Source: a bacterium (GTDB lineage: Bacteria; Bacillota; Clostridia; Lachnospirales; Lachnospiraceae). Taken from it: a DNA stretch of 34,313 bases. Both the position numbers and the translations under genes were made by a program. Of this stretch, positions 1 through 8,472 are shown piece by piece. The stretch lies in contig JAMPAG010000001.1 of NCBI GenBank assembly GCA_023667365.1, positions 198,588 to 232,900 on the forward strand, read 5' to 3'. Below the pieces are notes generated by a model that worked only from the letters and a program-made list of their open reading frames with translations, was not told where the DNA came from and made no database searches. How positions within the stretch are numbered: the first letter of the stretch is position 1; each line of letters opens with the position of its first letter.

Positions 1-116
1 GATACGAAAAAGAAATTTTTTGCTAATTTAGGCTTGACTTTTCATAGCTGGTCTCTATCCACAATCTTTCATCTCTGTACACTATCATCTATCCACTGAA
101 GTCATCCCTGCAAATC
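1..116. other. non-coding stretch downstream of hsdM
   Basis: No open frame of useful length is visible on either strand. On the minus strand only very short ATG-started frames occur before stops. An hsdS gene normally follows hsdM closely, so if it exists it begins beyond the left edge of the window. No terminator-like hairpin with a T-tract was recognised. Confidence 0.5.
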
Positions 117-1616
117 TTATTTAGCAAGCATTCTCTCCAGTTCATCCATCTCTTTCGCAATCTCCGCCTCTATTTTACGAATGTTCGCCATGATTTCCGA
201 TGTCGGCGGATATTCTACCGGAACATATTCGACCTGCTTATATTTATTGATTGACAGGTCATAATCATTCTCTGCGATTTCCTTCTTGGATACCATGAAG
301 GACTTATCCGTGCGCTTTCTACCTTTTTCCTCATCCAGATTCTTAAAGCGCCCGATTATGTCCGGTATATCATTTTCTGATACCGGCGATCTCTTATCAT
401 CCAGACTGAAACCATCGGCTGTCATGTCATAGAACCATACATCATCCGTCCCGCCATGACCGGTCTTGGTAAAAATAAGTATCCCGGTAGATACTCCCGC
501 ATAAGGCTTGAATACGCCGGAAGGCATTGATATAACCGCTTCCAGTCTCTGATTCTCCACAAGTTCCTGTCTGATCGCCTTGTGTGCATTAGATGAGCCA
601 AATAGTACCCCATCCGGTACAATACATGCACATCTGCCGCCAATCCTGAGCATTCTCACAAACAGCGCCAGGAATAACAGCTCCGTTTTCTTTGTTTTAC
701 ATACTTTCTGCAAATCAATTGATACGGTATCCGCATCCAGATTCCCCTTAAACGGCGGATTTGCAAGTATCAGCGTATACATATCCTTATCCGGATTTTG
801 ATCGGATAAACTGTCACGATATTCGATAAAAGGATTCTCAACCCCATGAGTCATCATATTCATGGCACCGATACGGAGCATGGTTCTATCCATATCATAA
901 CCATGGAACATATCGTTCATGAAGTGATTTCGGTTTTGTTTATCAAGCAGCACTTCTTTTTTGTATTTTTCTCTCAGATAGTCGCCGCTCGTAACCAAGA
1001 ATCCGGATGTTCCGCATGCCGGATCACAGATAAAGTCTGTCGGTTGGGGATCCATCATCTCAACCATCATTCGGATGATATGTCTCGGCGTTCTGAACTG
1101 CCCGTTCACACCCGACTGGGCAATTTTTGAGAGAAGATACTCATATACATCCCCGCGGATGTCAGTCTGATGGAGTTCTTCCATCATGGAATAAATTTCA
1201 TCCATTGCATCGACAATCTTAGAGAGCATAAGCGGAGTATTCACCTTGAATATTGCATCATCCATATATTTGCTGTATGCACTGTTCTTATCACCATGGA
1301 GATTCTTGATAAAAGGAAACACCCATTCCTGCACCACGGAATACATTCTCTGTGCCGGAAAGTCGTGAAATACTGACCATTTGAGCTGATTCCCGTCAAC
1401 CTTTCTGTCTCCGATCTCAACCTCATCGGCAAAGATACTCTTATAGGGAAGCCCCAGCATTGCAGCTTCCCTGGCACGAAGATTATCTGTATCATCCAGA
1501 TCTTTTATGAACATCAGGTATGTCATCTGCTCTACAACATCGAGCGGATTGGTAATCCCTCCGTTCCAGAATATCTCCCACAAGCTGTCGATCTTATTCC
1601 CAAGTTCTCCGGTCAT
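117..1616 (-). CDS. hsdM: type I restriction-modification DNA methyltransferase subunit M (HsdM)
   Basis: This is the N6-adenine methyltransferase subunit of a type I R-M complex. With HsdS it modifies host DNA, and with HsdR it cuts unmodified DNA. The 499-residue length is normal for HsdM. The N-terminal 150 residues resemble the HsdM helical domain. The SAM-binding motif I, DPACGTSGF, lies at about residues 198-206 and the catalytic motif IV, NPPF, at 286-289. The C-terminal stretch is charged and helical. The ATG is preceded by AAGGAGAAGGATC, a good ribosome site that starts in the 12-nt gap after the Fic gene, so the two genes are almost certainly co-transcribed. No hsdS or hsdR lies inside the window, so the completeness of the system cannot be judged. 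The family call is secure; the target sequence is unknown. Confidence 0.95.
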   Translation of the reverse strand: MTGELGNKIDSLWEIFWNGGITNPLDVVEQMTYLMFIKDLDDTDNLRAREAAMLGLPYKSIFADEVEIGDRKVDGNQLKWSVFHDFPAQRMYSVVQEWVFPFIKNLHGDKNSAYSKYMDDAIFKVNTPLMLSKIVDAMDEIYSMMEELHQTDIRGDVYEYLLSKIAQSGVNGQFRTPRHIIRMMVEMMDPQPTDFICDPACGTSGFLVTSGDYLREKYKKEVLLDKQNRNHFMNDMFHGYDMDRTMLRIGAMNMMTHGVENPFIEYRDSLSDQNPDKDMYTLILANPPFKGNLDADTVSIDLQKVCKTKKTELLFLALFVRMLRIGGRCACIVPDGVLFGSSNAHKAIRQELVENQRLEAVISMPSGVFKPYAGVSTGILIFTKTGHGGTDDVWFYDMTADGFSLDDKRSPVSENDIPDIIGRFKNLDEEKGRKRTDKSFMVSKKEIAENDYDLSINKYKQVEYVPVEYPPTSEIMANIRKIEAEIAKEMDELERMLAK

Positions 1617-1628
1617 GATCCTTCTCCT

Positions 1629-2687
1629 TTATTCCTTATCTCTGTTCCAAACATATTTTGTGTATCTTCCGCCGCCAATCTTTATAATATTGTCAGCTTC
1701 AAGCAGATCAGCCAGTGTCCTCTGCACCGTTATTCGACTTATGTCCGGACACTTTTCCATAATCTGTGACTTGGTTATTTCTCCATACGTGCTTTGCATC
1801 AGTTTTGCAATCCGCTCCGGTTTGGACAGATTGCTTGTTATCAATGTCTCTACCCTTGACCGAAAGTCTCTGTACGCGGCTGCAACCACGCCAAGCAGAT
1901 ATTGCACAAACGGAGCATAATCATTTTCTCCCTCATGCCATCCGACAGAACTCTCCTGCAGGCATTCATAGTAGGAATCCTTTGTTTTTTCTATTAAATG
2001 CTCGATACTGATATATTTCCCCACAATATATCCTGCTCTGTAAAGGCAAAGTAATGTAAGCAGTCTGCTCATTCTTCCATTTCCGTCATCAAACGGATGA
2101 ATGCACAGAAAATCAAGAATAAACATCGGTATCAGAATCAGCGGATCAATTATCCCTTTTCCGATTGCTTTGTCAAATTCATCACACAGGTTCTGAACGG
2201 CTTCCGGTGTCTCCCATGCAGCTGCCGGCTGAAAACGTACATGCTTGTTTCCTTGTATATCCTTTTCCTCAATGATATTATCGGCGGCTTTGTATTTTCC
2301 GCCGATGTCATAGCCTTCGAATTTATACAGATCTCTATGGAGCTGCAGGATGATATTCGGTCTGATCGGTATATGATCATGGCTGTCATGAATTGTGTTC
2401 AGCACATCTCTGTATCCCGCAATTTCGCGCTCGTCTCTGGTCTTTGGCGTTGTTTTATCCTTGACAAGCGCCTTTAATCGTGTGTCAGAAGTATAAATTC
2501 CTTCTATTTTATTTGAAGCCGCAGTGCTTTGTATCTTCGCTATTTCTACAAGCTGTGTAAGCGTATCTGCCTTCGCCTCTATAAAAGGGGACTGTTCGCC
2601 CTTACATTCATGGATTTGCGTGAGTAGTGGCACGATACCCGGTGTAAGCAGTTTTTCCCATTTACTGCCGTAATCGAAGGATCTCAT
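1629..2687 (-). CDS. Fic family protein, probable protein AMPylase with a winged-helix C-terminus
   Basis: The 352-residue protein carries the Fic core motif HPFDDGNGR at residues 197-205, with all catalytic and anion-binding positions intact. A class II-like inhibitory motif, SNKIEG, lies at 58-63 ([S/T]xxxE[G/N]), so the enzyme is probably auto-inhibited through its own N-terminal helix. The last 70 residues (ending near KIGGGRYTKYVW) resemble a winged-helix DNA-binding domain, as in many Fic_N plus Fic proteins. Such enzymes transfer AMP to hydroxyl side chains of target proteins; the target here is unknown. The gene is the first of a probable operon with hsdM, 12 nt downstream. The ATG has GAGG nine bases upstream. 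A role in regulating or guarding the R-M system is inferred from position only. Confidence 0.9.
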   Translation of the reverse strand: MRSFDYGSKWEKLLTPGIVPLLTQIHECKGEQSPFIEAKADTLTQLVEIAKIQSTAASNKIEGIYTSDTRLKALVKDKTTPKTRDEREIAGYRDVLNTIHDSHDHIPIRPNIILQLHRDLYKFEGYDIGGKYKAADNIIEEKDIQGNKHVRFQPAAAWETPEAVQNLCDEFDKAIGKGIIDPLILIPMFILDFLCIHPFDDGNGRMSRLLTLLCLYRAGYIVGKYISIEHLIEKTKDSYYECLQESSVGWHEGENDYAPFVQYLLGVVAAAYRDFRSRVETLITSNLSKPERIAKLMQSTYGEITKSQIMEKCPDISRITVQRTLADLLEADNIIKIGGGRYTKYVWNRDKE

Positions 2688-2734
2688 ATTTCACATCCTC
2701 ATTTCACGAGATAATTTACTCATATCAGCGTATG

Positions 2735-2816
2735 ATGATGTAATTAAAGATTGCCGCATCATCTGCCCGTTGTCAATATCAATGTGCTCATTTTAGAAAT
2801 AATGATGCAATTGAAG
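2735..2816. repeat. pair of 15-bp imperfect direct repeats upstream of the Fic gene
   Basis: ATGATGTAATTAAAG at 2735-2749 and ATGATGCAATTGAAG at 2802-2816 differ at two positions and are 67 bases apart. They lie in the AT-rich region that must contain the fic-hsdM promoter. A TTGACA also occurs on the minus strand in between, but without a convincing -10. They may be operator half-sites; this is inference from position. Confidence 0.35.
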
Positions 2817-2924
2817 CGATTTTGATAAAATTGAGATCCCGATTCCACAACCTATCGAAAAAAAGAACGGCTTTTGAACAAAGCAGACGGGAAATGCTTT
2901 GCGAAAATTCTATTGTCATGAATC

Positions 2925-2956
2925 AAAAAAGGGGGCGGTCATCGCGCCCCTTTTTT
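2925..2956 (-). terminator. Rho-independent terminator of the pur operon
   Basis: A run of six A and four to five G (2925-2935) pairs with CCCC followed by six T (2947-2956) around a short GC-rich loop. In minus-strand RNA this is a GC stem followed by a U-tract, nine bases after the purA stop. The A-run makes it work in both directions, which would also isolate the Fic promoter region from purA. Confidence 0.85.
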
Positions 2957-2965
2957 GCTTTTTTC

Positions 2966-4246
2966 TCACGCTTTCCGATAAATAATATCCTCTCTTGTCG
3001 GACCGTTTGAAATCATTGTGATCGGGTATCCGATCTGTTTTTCAATAAACTCAATATAAGCGCGGCAGTTCTTTGGCAGTTCCTCATAATTCCGGATACC
3101 GCGAATCTCGCATTTCCATCCCGGCAGCTTCTCATACACCGGTTTTGCTTTTTCTAATTTGTAAGTAACAGGAAACTCCGTCGTCACCCCGCCGTCGATC
3201 TCATAGCCGACGCACACGGGAATCTCGTCCAGATAACCCAGCACATCCAATACCGTGAACGCCACATCCGTTGTCCCCTGCAGGCGGCACCCGTATTTGG
3301 AAGCAACGCAGTCAAACCAGCCCATGCGCCGCGGGCGTCCCGTCGTCGCGCCGAACTCGCCGCCGTCGCCGCCCCGCGTCCGAAGCTCGTTTGCCTCATC
3401 GCCGAAGATCTCCGACACAAATGCCCCCGCGCCGACCGCCGAGGAATACGCCTTGCAGACCGTCACGACCTGGCGGATCTCATAGGGCGGGATGCCCGCG
3501 CCGATCGCGCCGAACGCCGCTAAGGTGGACGAAGACGTCACCATCGGGTAAATCCCGTGATCCGGATCTTTTAAAGTTCCGAGCTGTCCCTCCAGGAGGA
3601 TGGTCTTTCCATCCCTGATCGCCTGATCCAGATAAGCGGAGACATTGCAGACATAGGGCTCTACCATCTCACGGTACTCATGCAGCGTAGTAAGCAGCTC
3701 ATCCGGGGAAATCACAGGTTTATGATACAAATGCTCAAACAGCACATTTTTCAACTCGCAGATGCGCTCTGTCTTTTCTTTTAACAGCTCTTCGTCAAAC
3801 AGCTCGCTGACCTGAAAACCGATCTTCGCATACTTGTCAGAATAAAAAGGCGCAATGCCCGATTTGGTGGAGCCGAAGCTCTTTCCGCCCAACCGCTCCT
3901 CCTCGTATTGATCGAGCAGAATATGATACGGCATCACCATCTGCGCCCTGTCCGAAACGAGCAGCTTCGGCATCGGGACATTCCGGTCCGTGATCGACTT
4001 AATTTCCGCAAAAAGCAACGGAATATTCAGCGCCACGCCGTTGCCGATAATACTTGTCGTATGTCCGTAAAAAACACCGGACGGAAGCGTATGCAGCGCA
4101 AATTTGCCGTAATTGTTGATGATGGTGTGGCCTGCATTGGCGCCTCCCTGAAAACGGATCACAATATCCGCCTGCTCGGCAAGCATGTCCGTGATCTTGC
4201 CCTTGCCCTCGTCCCCCCAGTTTGCTCCGACTACCGCTTTTACCAT
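2966..4246 (-). CDS. purA: adenylosuccinate synthetase
   Basis: PurA joins IMP and aspartate using GTP to make adenylosuccinate, the first step of the AMP branch. The N-terminus contains GANWGDEGKGK, the GTP-binding P-loop-like signature, followed by GGANAGHT. The C-terminal half carries GRPRRMGWFD and ends with TSREDI-like GPTREDIIY. The 426-residue length is standard. I chose ATG 4246 because it has AAAGGG eight bases upstream and yields the usual start; a GTG seven codons earlier (4267) lacks a clear ribosome site. It is the last gene of the purC-purF-purB-purA series and is followed directly by a strong terminator. Purine control at the promoter upstream of purC probably extends to it. 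Confidence 0.97.
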   Translation of the reverse strand: MVKAVVGANWGDEGKGKITDMLAEQADIVIRFQGGANAGHTIINNYGKFALHTLPSGVFYGHTTSIIGNGVALNIPLLFAEIKSITDRNVPMPKLLVSDRAQMVMPYHILLDQYEEERLGGKSFGSTKSGIAPFYSDKYAKIGFQVSELFDEELLKEKTERICELKNVLFEHLYHKPVISPDELLTTLHEYREMVEPYVCNVSAYLDQAIRDGKTILLEGQLGTLKDPDHGIYPMVTSSSTLAAFGAIGAGIPPYEIRQVVTVCKAYSSAVGAGAFVSEIFGDEANELRTRGGDGGEFGATTGRPRRMGWFDCVASKYGCRLQGTTDVAFTVLDVLGYLDEIPVCVGYEIDGGVTTEFPVTYKLEKAKPVYEKLPGWKCEIRGIRNYEELPKNCRAYIEFIEKQIGYPITMISNGPTREDIIYRKA

Positions 4247-4293
4247 ATCAGAATCCCTTTCTTTCACTATGATCTGTGTTCGCTGAATTTGCT

Positions 4294-5727
4294 TTACACG
4301 TTAATCTCCGCCTTCACGCCGAGCAGCGCTTTGTTTTCCTTTAAGATCGGCTCGACCACGTTCTTTAAGAACGCGTCCACCTGAACCGATGCGCGCCCCG
4401 TATAGCGCGACGGTTCCATCGCCTCCTGCAATTCTTCAAGCGTTAATCCAAAAGAAGAATCCGCCGCAATGAGTTCCAACAGATTATTATCGAGGCCCTC
4501 CTCCTTGACTGCTCTGCCCGCCTGCATGGAAAGCTGCCTGATCTTCTCGTGCAGCTCCTGTCTGTCGCCGCCCGCCTTGACCGCATCCATCATGATATTT
4601 TCCGTCGCCATAAATGGCAGCTCGCTCATAAGCCGTTTTAATATTACTTTTTCATGAACGACCAGACCGTCCACCACATTCAGACACAGATCGAGTACGC
4701 CGTCGATCGCCAGAAATCCCTCCGGAATCGAAAGCCGCTTATTCGCCGAATCGTCCAACGTCCGCTCAAACCACTGCGTCGCCGACGTGATCGCCGGATT
4801 CATGGCGTCGCACATCACATAACGGGATAAAGAAGCAATGCGCTCGCTGCGCATCGGGTTGCGCTTATACGCCATCGCGGAAGATCCGATCTGATTTTTT
4901 TCAAACGGCTCCTCCACCTCTTTTAAGTGCTGAAGCAGTCGAATATCGTTGCTCATCTTATGCGCGCTCGCCGCAATGCCCGCCACCACGTTCATGACAC
5001 GCGTGTCAACCTTGCGGGAGTAGGTCTGACCCGATACCGGATAGCACTCCGCAAATCCCATTTTCCGGGCGATCATCGGATCGATCCGATCAATCCGCTC
5101 CTGATCCCCGTCAAACAGTTCCAAAAAGCTCGCCTGCGTTCCGGTCGTTCCCTTGGAACCGAGCAGTTTCATTGTAGAGAGCACATAGTCTAAATCCTCC
5201 AAATCCAAACAAAACTCCTGCATCCACAGCGTGGCGCGCTTGCCCACCGTGGTCGGCTGTGCCGGCTGAAAATGCGTAAATGCAAGCGTCGGCGTCTCCC
5301 GATATTTTTGGGCGAAATCGGCAAGTTTGGCAATGACATTCACCAGCTTCTTCTTTACCAGTTTTAACGCCTCTGTCATAACGATAATGTCTGTATTATC
5401 CCCGACATAACAGCTCGTCGCGCCAAGATGGATAATGCCCTTTGCCTTCGGACACTGTACGCCATAGGCGTACACATGGCTCATGACGTCGTGGCGCACT
5501 TCCTTCTCCCGCGCCTTCGCCACATCATAGTTGATGTCGTCCTGATGCGCTTTCAGCTCGTCGATCTGCTCCTGTGTAATGTCCAGTCCCAGCTCTTTCT
5601 CCGTCTCCGCAAGCGCGATCCACAGCTTTCTCCATGTGCGGAACTTCATATCGGGCGAAAAAAGATACTGCATTTCCCTGCTCGCGTACCGCTCCGAAAG
5701 CGGACTTACATATCTGTCTGTGCTCAT
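4294..5727 (-). CDS. purB: adenylosuccinate lyase
   Basis: PurB is a homotetrameric fumarase/aspartase-superfamily lyase used twice in purine synthesis: SAICAR to AICAR plus fumarate, and adenylosuccinate to AMP plus fumarate. The superfamily signature appears as GSSAMAYKRNP, with the flexible catalytic Ser loop. HLGATSCYVGDN and THFQPAQPTTVGKR are the other two conserved substrate-binding regions. The 477-residue length is usual for the longer clostridial type. The ATG has AAAAGGAG six bases upstream. The gap to purA is 47 nt. The 140-nt gap to purF contains the double-hairpin repeat, which could partly uncouple purB-purA expression from purF. Confidence 0.97.
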   Translation of the reverse strand: MSTDRYVSPLSERYASREMQYLFSPDMKFRTWRKLWIALAETEKELGLDITQEQIDELKAHQDDINYDVAKAREKEVRHDVMSHVYAYGVQCPKAKGIIHLGATSCYVGDNTDIIVMTEALKLVKKKLVNVIAKLADFAQKYRETPTLAFTHFQPAQPTTVGKRATLWMQEFCLDLEDLDYVLSTMKLLGSKGTTGTQASFLELFDGDQERIDRIDPMIARKMGFAECYPVSGQTYSRKVDTRVMNVVAGIAASAHKMSNDIRLLQHLKEVEEPFEKNQIGSSAMAYKRNPMRSERIASLSRYVMCDAMNPAITSATQWFERTLDDSANKRLSIPEGFLAIDGVLDLCLNVVDGLVVHEKVILKRLMSELPFMATENIMMDAVKAGGDRQELHEKIRQLSMQAGRAVKEEGLDNNLLELIAADSSFGLTLEELQEAMEPSRYTGRASVQVDAFLKNVVEPILKENKALLGVKAEINV

Positions 5728-5790
5728 CCGGTTCTCCTTTTGTTCTTAGTCTCTGTCAAATCCCTATAGGAAATCTTTCAACCCCGGAAG

Positions 5791-5808
5791 AATCCGCCCC
5801 AGCGGATT
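5791..5808. repeat. small extra hairpin beside the double-hairpin element
   Basis: AATCCGC (5791-5797) pairs perfectly with GCGGATT (5802-5808) across a four-base loop. It lies four bases from the double hairpin at 5812-5869 and, in purF-to-purB transcription, would be the third hairpin in a row. The second copy of the element, near 31 kb, has no equivalent. Confidence 0.6.
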
Positions 5809-5811
5809 CCA

Positions 5812-5869
5812 AAAGAAATGCCGAAGGCATTTCTTTGAAAGAGTTTCGCGCAAGCGGAACTCTTTTTTT
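5812..5869 (-). terminator. double-hairpin 3'-end element, copy 1 (after purF)
   Basis: Two adjacent hairpins. The first is an 11-bp stem at 5812-5822/5826-5836 with a GAA loop. The second is a 12-bp stem at 5838-5849/5854-5865 with a GCAA loop and one G-T pair. A run of seven T (5863-5869) abuts the purF stop codon. In the purF direction the order is stop codon, GC-containing hairpin, then a hairpin ending in TTTCTTTT, so it could attenuate or terminate between purF and purB. In the plus direction it looks like a classic terminator. The same architecture recurs at 31012-31068. Confidence 0.7.
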
Positions 5870-7316
5870 ATGCCTCAAACTCTCCCCGAATATCCTCGTC
5901 GGGCGGCGTCAGCGGATAGCGCCCCGTAAAACATCCCTTACAGATTCCAAGTCCGCCCGCCATTTCCGTCAAGCGTTCTTCTCTCAGATAGGCAAGCGTA
6001 TCTGCGCCAATCATTTGACGAATCTCCTCTACCGAGCGATTATATGCAATCAGCTGATCCCGCGCGGGAATGTCCGTCCCAAAATAGCAGGGCCATAAAA
6101 ACGGCGGCGCGCTGACACGCATATGTACTTCCTTTGCCCCCGCCTCGCGCAGCATGTGAACGATCCTGTCCGAGGTCGTACCGCGCACGATGGAATCGTC
6201 GATCATGATCACGCGCTTTCCCTCGACCGCCTCGCGCAGCGCCGTCAGCTTCACCTGAACGCTGTTCTCCCTGTTTTTCTGCTTCGGCTTGATAAAAGTC
6301 CTCCCCACATAACCGTTCTTGACAAACGCCTGCCCGTAGGGAATACCGGACTGCATGGAATAGCCGAGCGCCGCGCAATTGCCGGATTCCGGCACGCCGA
6401 CGACGACGTCCGCGTCCACCGGCGAATCCATTGCAAGAAATTTTCCCGCCATAACGCGCGAATGATACACGCTCACTCCGTCAATGTAACTGTCCGGTCT
6501 TGCAAAATAAATATATTCAAATACGCACCGCGCCTGTTTTTCCTGTGCGATACAGTGCGACGTATCCGACTGGATTCCGAATTCGGGGCTGATCGTCACA
6601 ATCTCGCCCGGAAGCACGTCGCGCACGAACTCGGCGCCAACCGTGTCAAGCGCGCAGGATTCGGACGCCAAAATATAGGCATTGTCACGCCTGCCGATGC
6701 AGAGCGGCCGGAAGCCATACGGGTCGCGCGCGCCGATCAGCTTGCGCGGCGACATCACGATCAGGGAATATGCCCCCTTGATCTTGTTCATCGCGCGCCC
6801 CACGCCCTCCTCGACCGTTTTGCTGTTTAGGCGCTCGCGGGCGATATGATAGGCGATGACCTCGGAGTCGATCGTCGTCTGAAAGATCGCGCCCGTATAT
6901 TCCAGTTCCCTGCGCAGCTCCGGCGCATTGATCAGATTTCCGTTATGCGCTACGCCTAATGTTCCTTTCACATAATTCAACACGAGGGGCTGTGCATTCT
7001 CCCTCGTACTGCTGCCCGCCGTGGAATAGCGCACATGTCCGACGCCAATATCGCCCTTCAGCTTCTCTAAAATTTCCGGCGTGAACGCCTCGTTGAGCAG
7101 TCCCATATCCTTTGCGGACAAAACTTTCCCTTTCGGTCCCTGCGTATCGCTGACGGCAATGCCGCAGCTCTCCTGCCCCCTGTGCTGGAGCGCAAACAGA
7201 CCATAATAAACCGTGGAAGCAACGTCGCCGCCGTCAAAATCATATACGCCGAATACACCGCACTCCTCATGCAGTCCGTCCTCCGGCTCCGTACAAACAT
7301 TCAAATGATCCGTCAT
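5868..7316 (-). CDS. purF: amidophosphoribosyltransferase, [4Fe-4S] type
   Basis: PurF makes 5-phosphoribosylamine from PRPP and glutamine, the committed step of purine synthesis. The N-terminal Ntn glutaminase begins at Cys19 (EECGVFG), exposed after removal of a propeptide. The phosphoribosyltransferase domain carries the PRPP loop MIDDSIVRGTT. Cysteines in RCVFEY, WPCYFG and CKGCFTG match the four iron-sulfur ligands of the Bacillus-type enzyme, an oxygen-labile form typical of Firmicutes. I chose ATG 7316 because GAAAGG lies six bases upstream; the open frame extends to 7355. The 183 nt up to purC contain a TTGACA but no -10 that I can support. The stop codon is part of the double-hairpin element. 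Confidence 0.97.
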   Translation of the reverse strand: MTDHLNVCTEPEDGLHEECGVFGVYDFDGGDVASTVYYGLFALQHRGQESCGIAVSDTQGPKGKVLSAKDMGLLNEAFTPEILEKLKGDIGVGHVRYSTAGSSTRENAQPLVLNYVKGTLGVAHNGNLINAPELRRELEYTGAIFQTTIDSEVIAYHIARERLNSKTVEEGVGRAMNKIKGAYSLIVMSPRKLIGARDPYGFRPLCIGRRDNAYILASESCALDTVGAEFVRDVLPGEIVTISPEFGIQSDTSHCIAQEKQARCVFEYIYFARPDSYIDGVSVYHSRVMAGKFLAMDSPVDADVVVGVPESGNCAALGYSMQSGIPYGQAFVKNGYVGRTFIKPKQKNRENSVQVKLTALREAVEGKRVIMIDDSIVRGTTSDRIVHMLREAGAKEVHMRVSAPPFLWPCYFGTDIPARDQLIAYNRSVEEIRQMIGADTLAYLREERLTEMAGGLGICKGCFTGRYPLTPPDEDIRGEFEA

Positions 7317-7499
7317 GTCTAACCTTTCAAGCATACCGCCCGCACAGCCAAACATCTCTTACTTGTTCTTTTCTGTCGGAAACGGCAAAAAAACAATTCC
7401 AACTTCCCTGTCAAATGTATTTTCCTGTTCCTGTAAAGCACCGCCGCCGCACGGAACCTGCATCCGCGCTTACAGCTAAACCGATGTGCCGTACCGCGC

Positions 7500-8204
7500 T
7501 TACAGACCAAGCCGCTTAAACACCTCGTTGTAGGCTTCCTCCACATTGCCGAGATCCCTGCGGAAACGGTCCTTGTCCAGCTTCTCATTCGTATGAACGT
7601 CCCACAGACGGCAGGTATCCGGGCTCGTCTCATCCGCAAGGATGATCTGTCCGTGATAGCGTCCGAACTCAATCTTAAAATCGATCAGCTTGATGTCCGC
7701 GCCGAGGAAATATTCTTTTAACACCTCATTGACCTTGAACGCGTATTTTTTGATCGTATCCAGCTCTTCCCACGTCGCCAAGCCTAATGCGACTGCAAAA
7801 TAGCTGTTGATGAGCGGATCGCCCAGCGCGTCATTTTTATAAGAAAATTCAATGGTCGGCTCCTTGAACGGCGTTCCCTCCGGCACGCCGAGTCTCTTTG
7901 AAAAACTTCCCGCCGCCACATTGCGGATAATGACCTCAAGCGGCACGATCTCTACTTTTTTTACCGCAGTCTCCCGATCGCTTAGCTCCTCCACGAAATG
8001 GGTGGGTACGCCCGCTTTCTCCAGCAGTTGGAACACGCGGTTCGTCATCTTGTTATTGATGATGCCCTTGCCGACGATCGTTCCTTTTTTCTCGCCGTTA
8101 AACGCCGTTGCGTCATCCTTGTAATCCACGATGAGCACGTCGGGATCATCCGTCTGAAATACCTTTTTTGCTTTTCCCTCATACAACAGTTCCAGTTTGT
8201 TCAT
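7500..8204 (-). CDS. purC: phosphoribosylaminoimidazole-succinocarboxamide synthase (SAICAR synthetase)
   Basis: PurC ligates aspartate to CAIR using ATP to give SAICAR, the substrate of PurB encoded two genes downstream. The 234-residue length is typical of the bacterial single-domain enzyme. Recognisable segments are [11 protein letters not shown] near the N-terminus (ATP grasp), [15 protein letters not shown] in the middle, and [10 protein letters not shown] plus [14 protein letters not shown] near the C-terminus. The ATG is preceded by AAAGGGACGAAC. It is the first pur gene after a promoter at 8416-8444 and a leader of about 200 nt. The set purC-purF-purB-purA covers steps 1, 7 and 8 plus the AMP branch; the other pur genes are elsewhere. 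Confidence 0.97.
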   Translation of the reverse strand: MNKLELLYEGKAKKVFQTDDPDVLIVDYKDDATAFNGEKKGTIVGKGIINNKMTNRVFQLLEKAGVPTHFVEELSDRETAVKKVEIVPLEVIIRNVAAGSFSKRLGVPEGTPFKEPTIEFSYKNDALGDPLINSYFAVALGLATWEELDTIKKYAFKVNEVLKEYFLGADIKLIDFKIEFGRYHGQIILADETSPDTCRLWDVHTNEKLDKDRFRRDLGNVEEAYNEVFKRLGL

Positions 8205-8269
8205 TGTTCGTCCCTTTCCCTTTCCGTCATCTCATAACCGCCTGCACCTGTGGCGCTCCCGATCTGTGC

Positions 8270-8351
8270 CGTCCGCTTCTGCGCGCCGCGGATCCCTTTC
8301 ACCTGCCGTTTTCTTCTTCCGTCACGGTTTTCCCCGCGTCCGCTTCTGCGC
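8270..8351. repeat. exact 15-bp direct repeat in the purC leader
   Basis: CGTCCGCTTCTGCGC occurs at 8270-8284 and again at 8337-8351, inside the untranslated leader of purC. In leader RNA it reads GCGCAGAAGCGGACG twice. A second, looser duplication, GTACGGRGAAAG, lies closer to the promoter. I see no guanine-riboswitch core and no terminator/antiterminator pair, so the role is unknown. Confidence 0.6.
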
Positions 8352-8415
8352 ACATGGCAATCGTTCCCGCCTTTCCCCGTACACACTTTCTCCGTACAAA
8401 CCGCACCCCGCAACG

Positions 8416-8444
8416 ATTATATCGCACAACAGCCAAAACCGCAA
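8416..8444 (-). promoter_or_regulatory. sigma-A-type promoter for purC
   Basis: On the minus strand TTGCGG (8439-8444) is separated by 17 bases from a perfect TATAAT (8416-8421). Transcription would begin near 8409, leaving a 200-base leader before purC. Just upstream, overlapping the end of the preceding gene, TAACCGAATTAT (about 8463-8474) resembles one half of a Bacillus PurR PurBox. The required second box is not apparent, so PurR control is only a weak possibility. Confidence 0.75.
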
Positions 8445-8472
8445 GATTGATTGTGGATTCTTTATAATTCGG

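Noticed and set aside
8205..8409. Purine riboswitch in the purC leader
   Set aside because: The conserved loop and junction sequences of the guanine/adenine aptamer are not found, and no terminator stem precedes the ribosome site.
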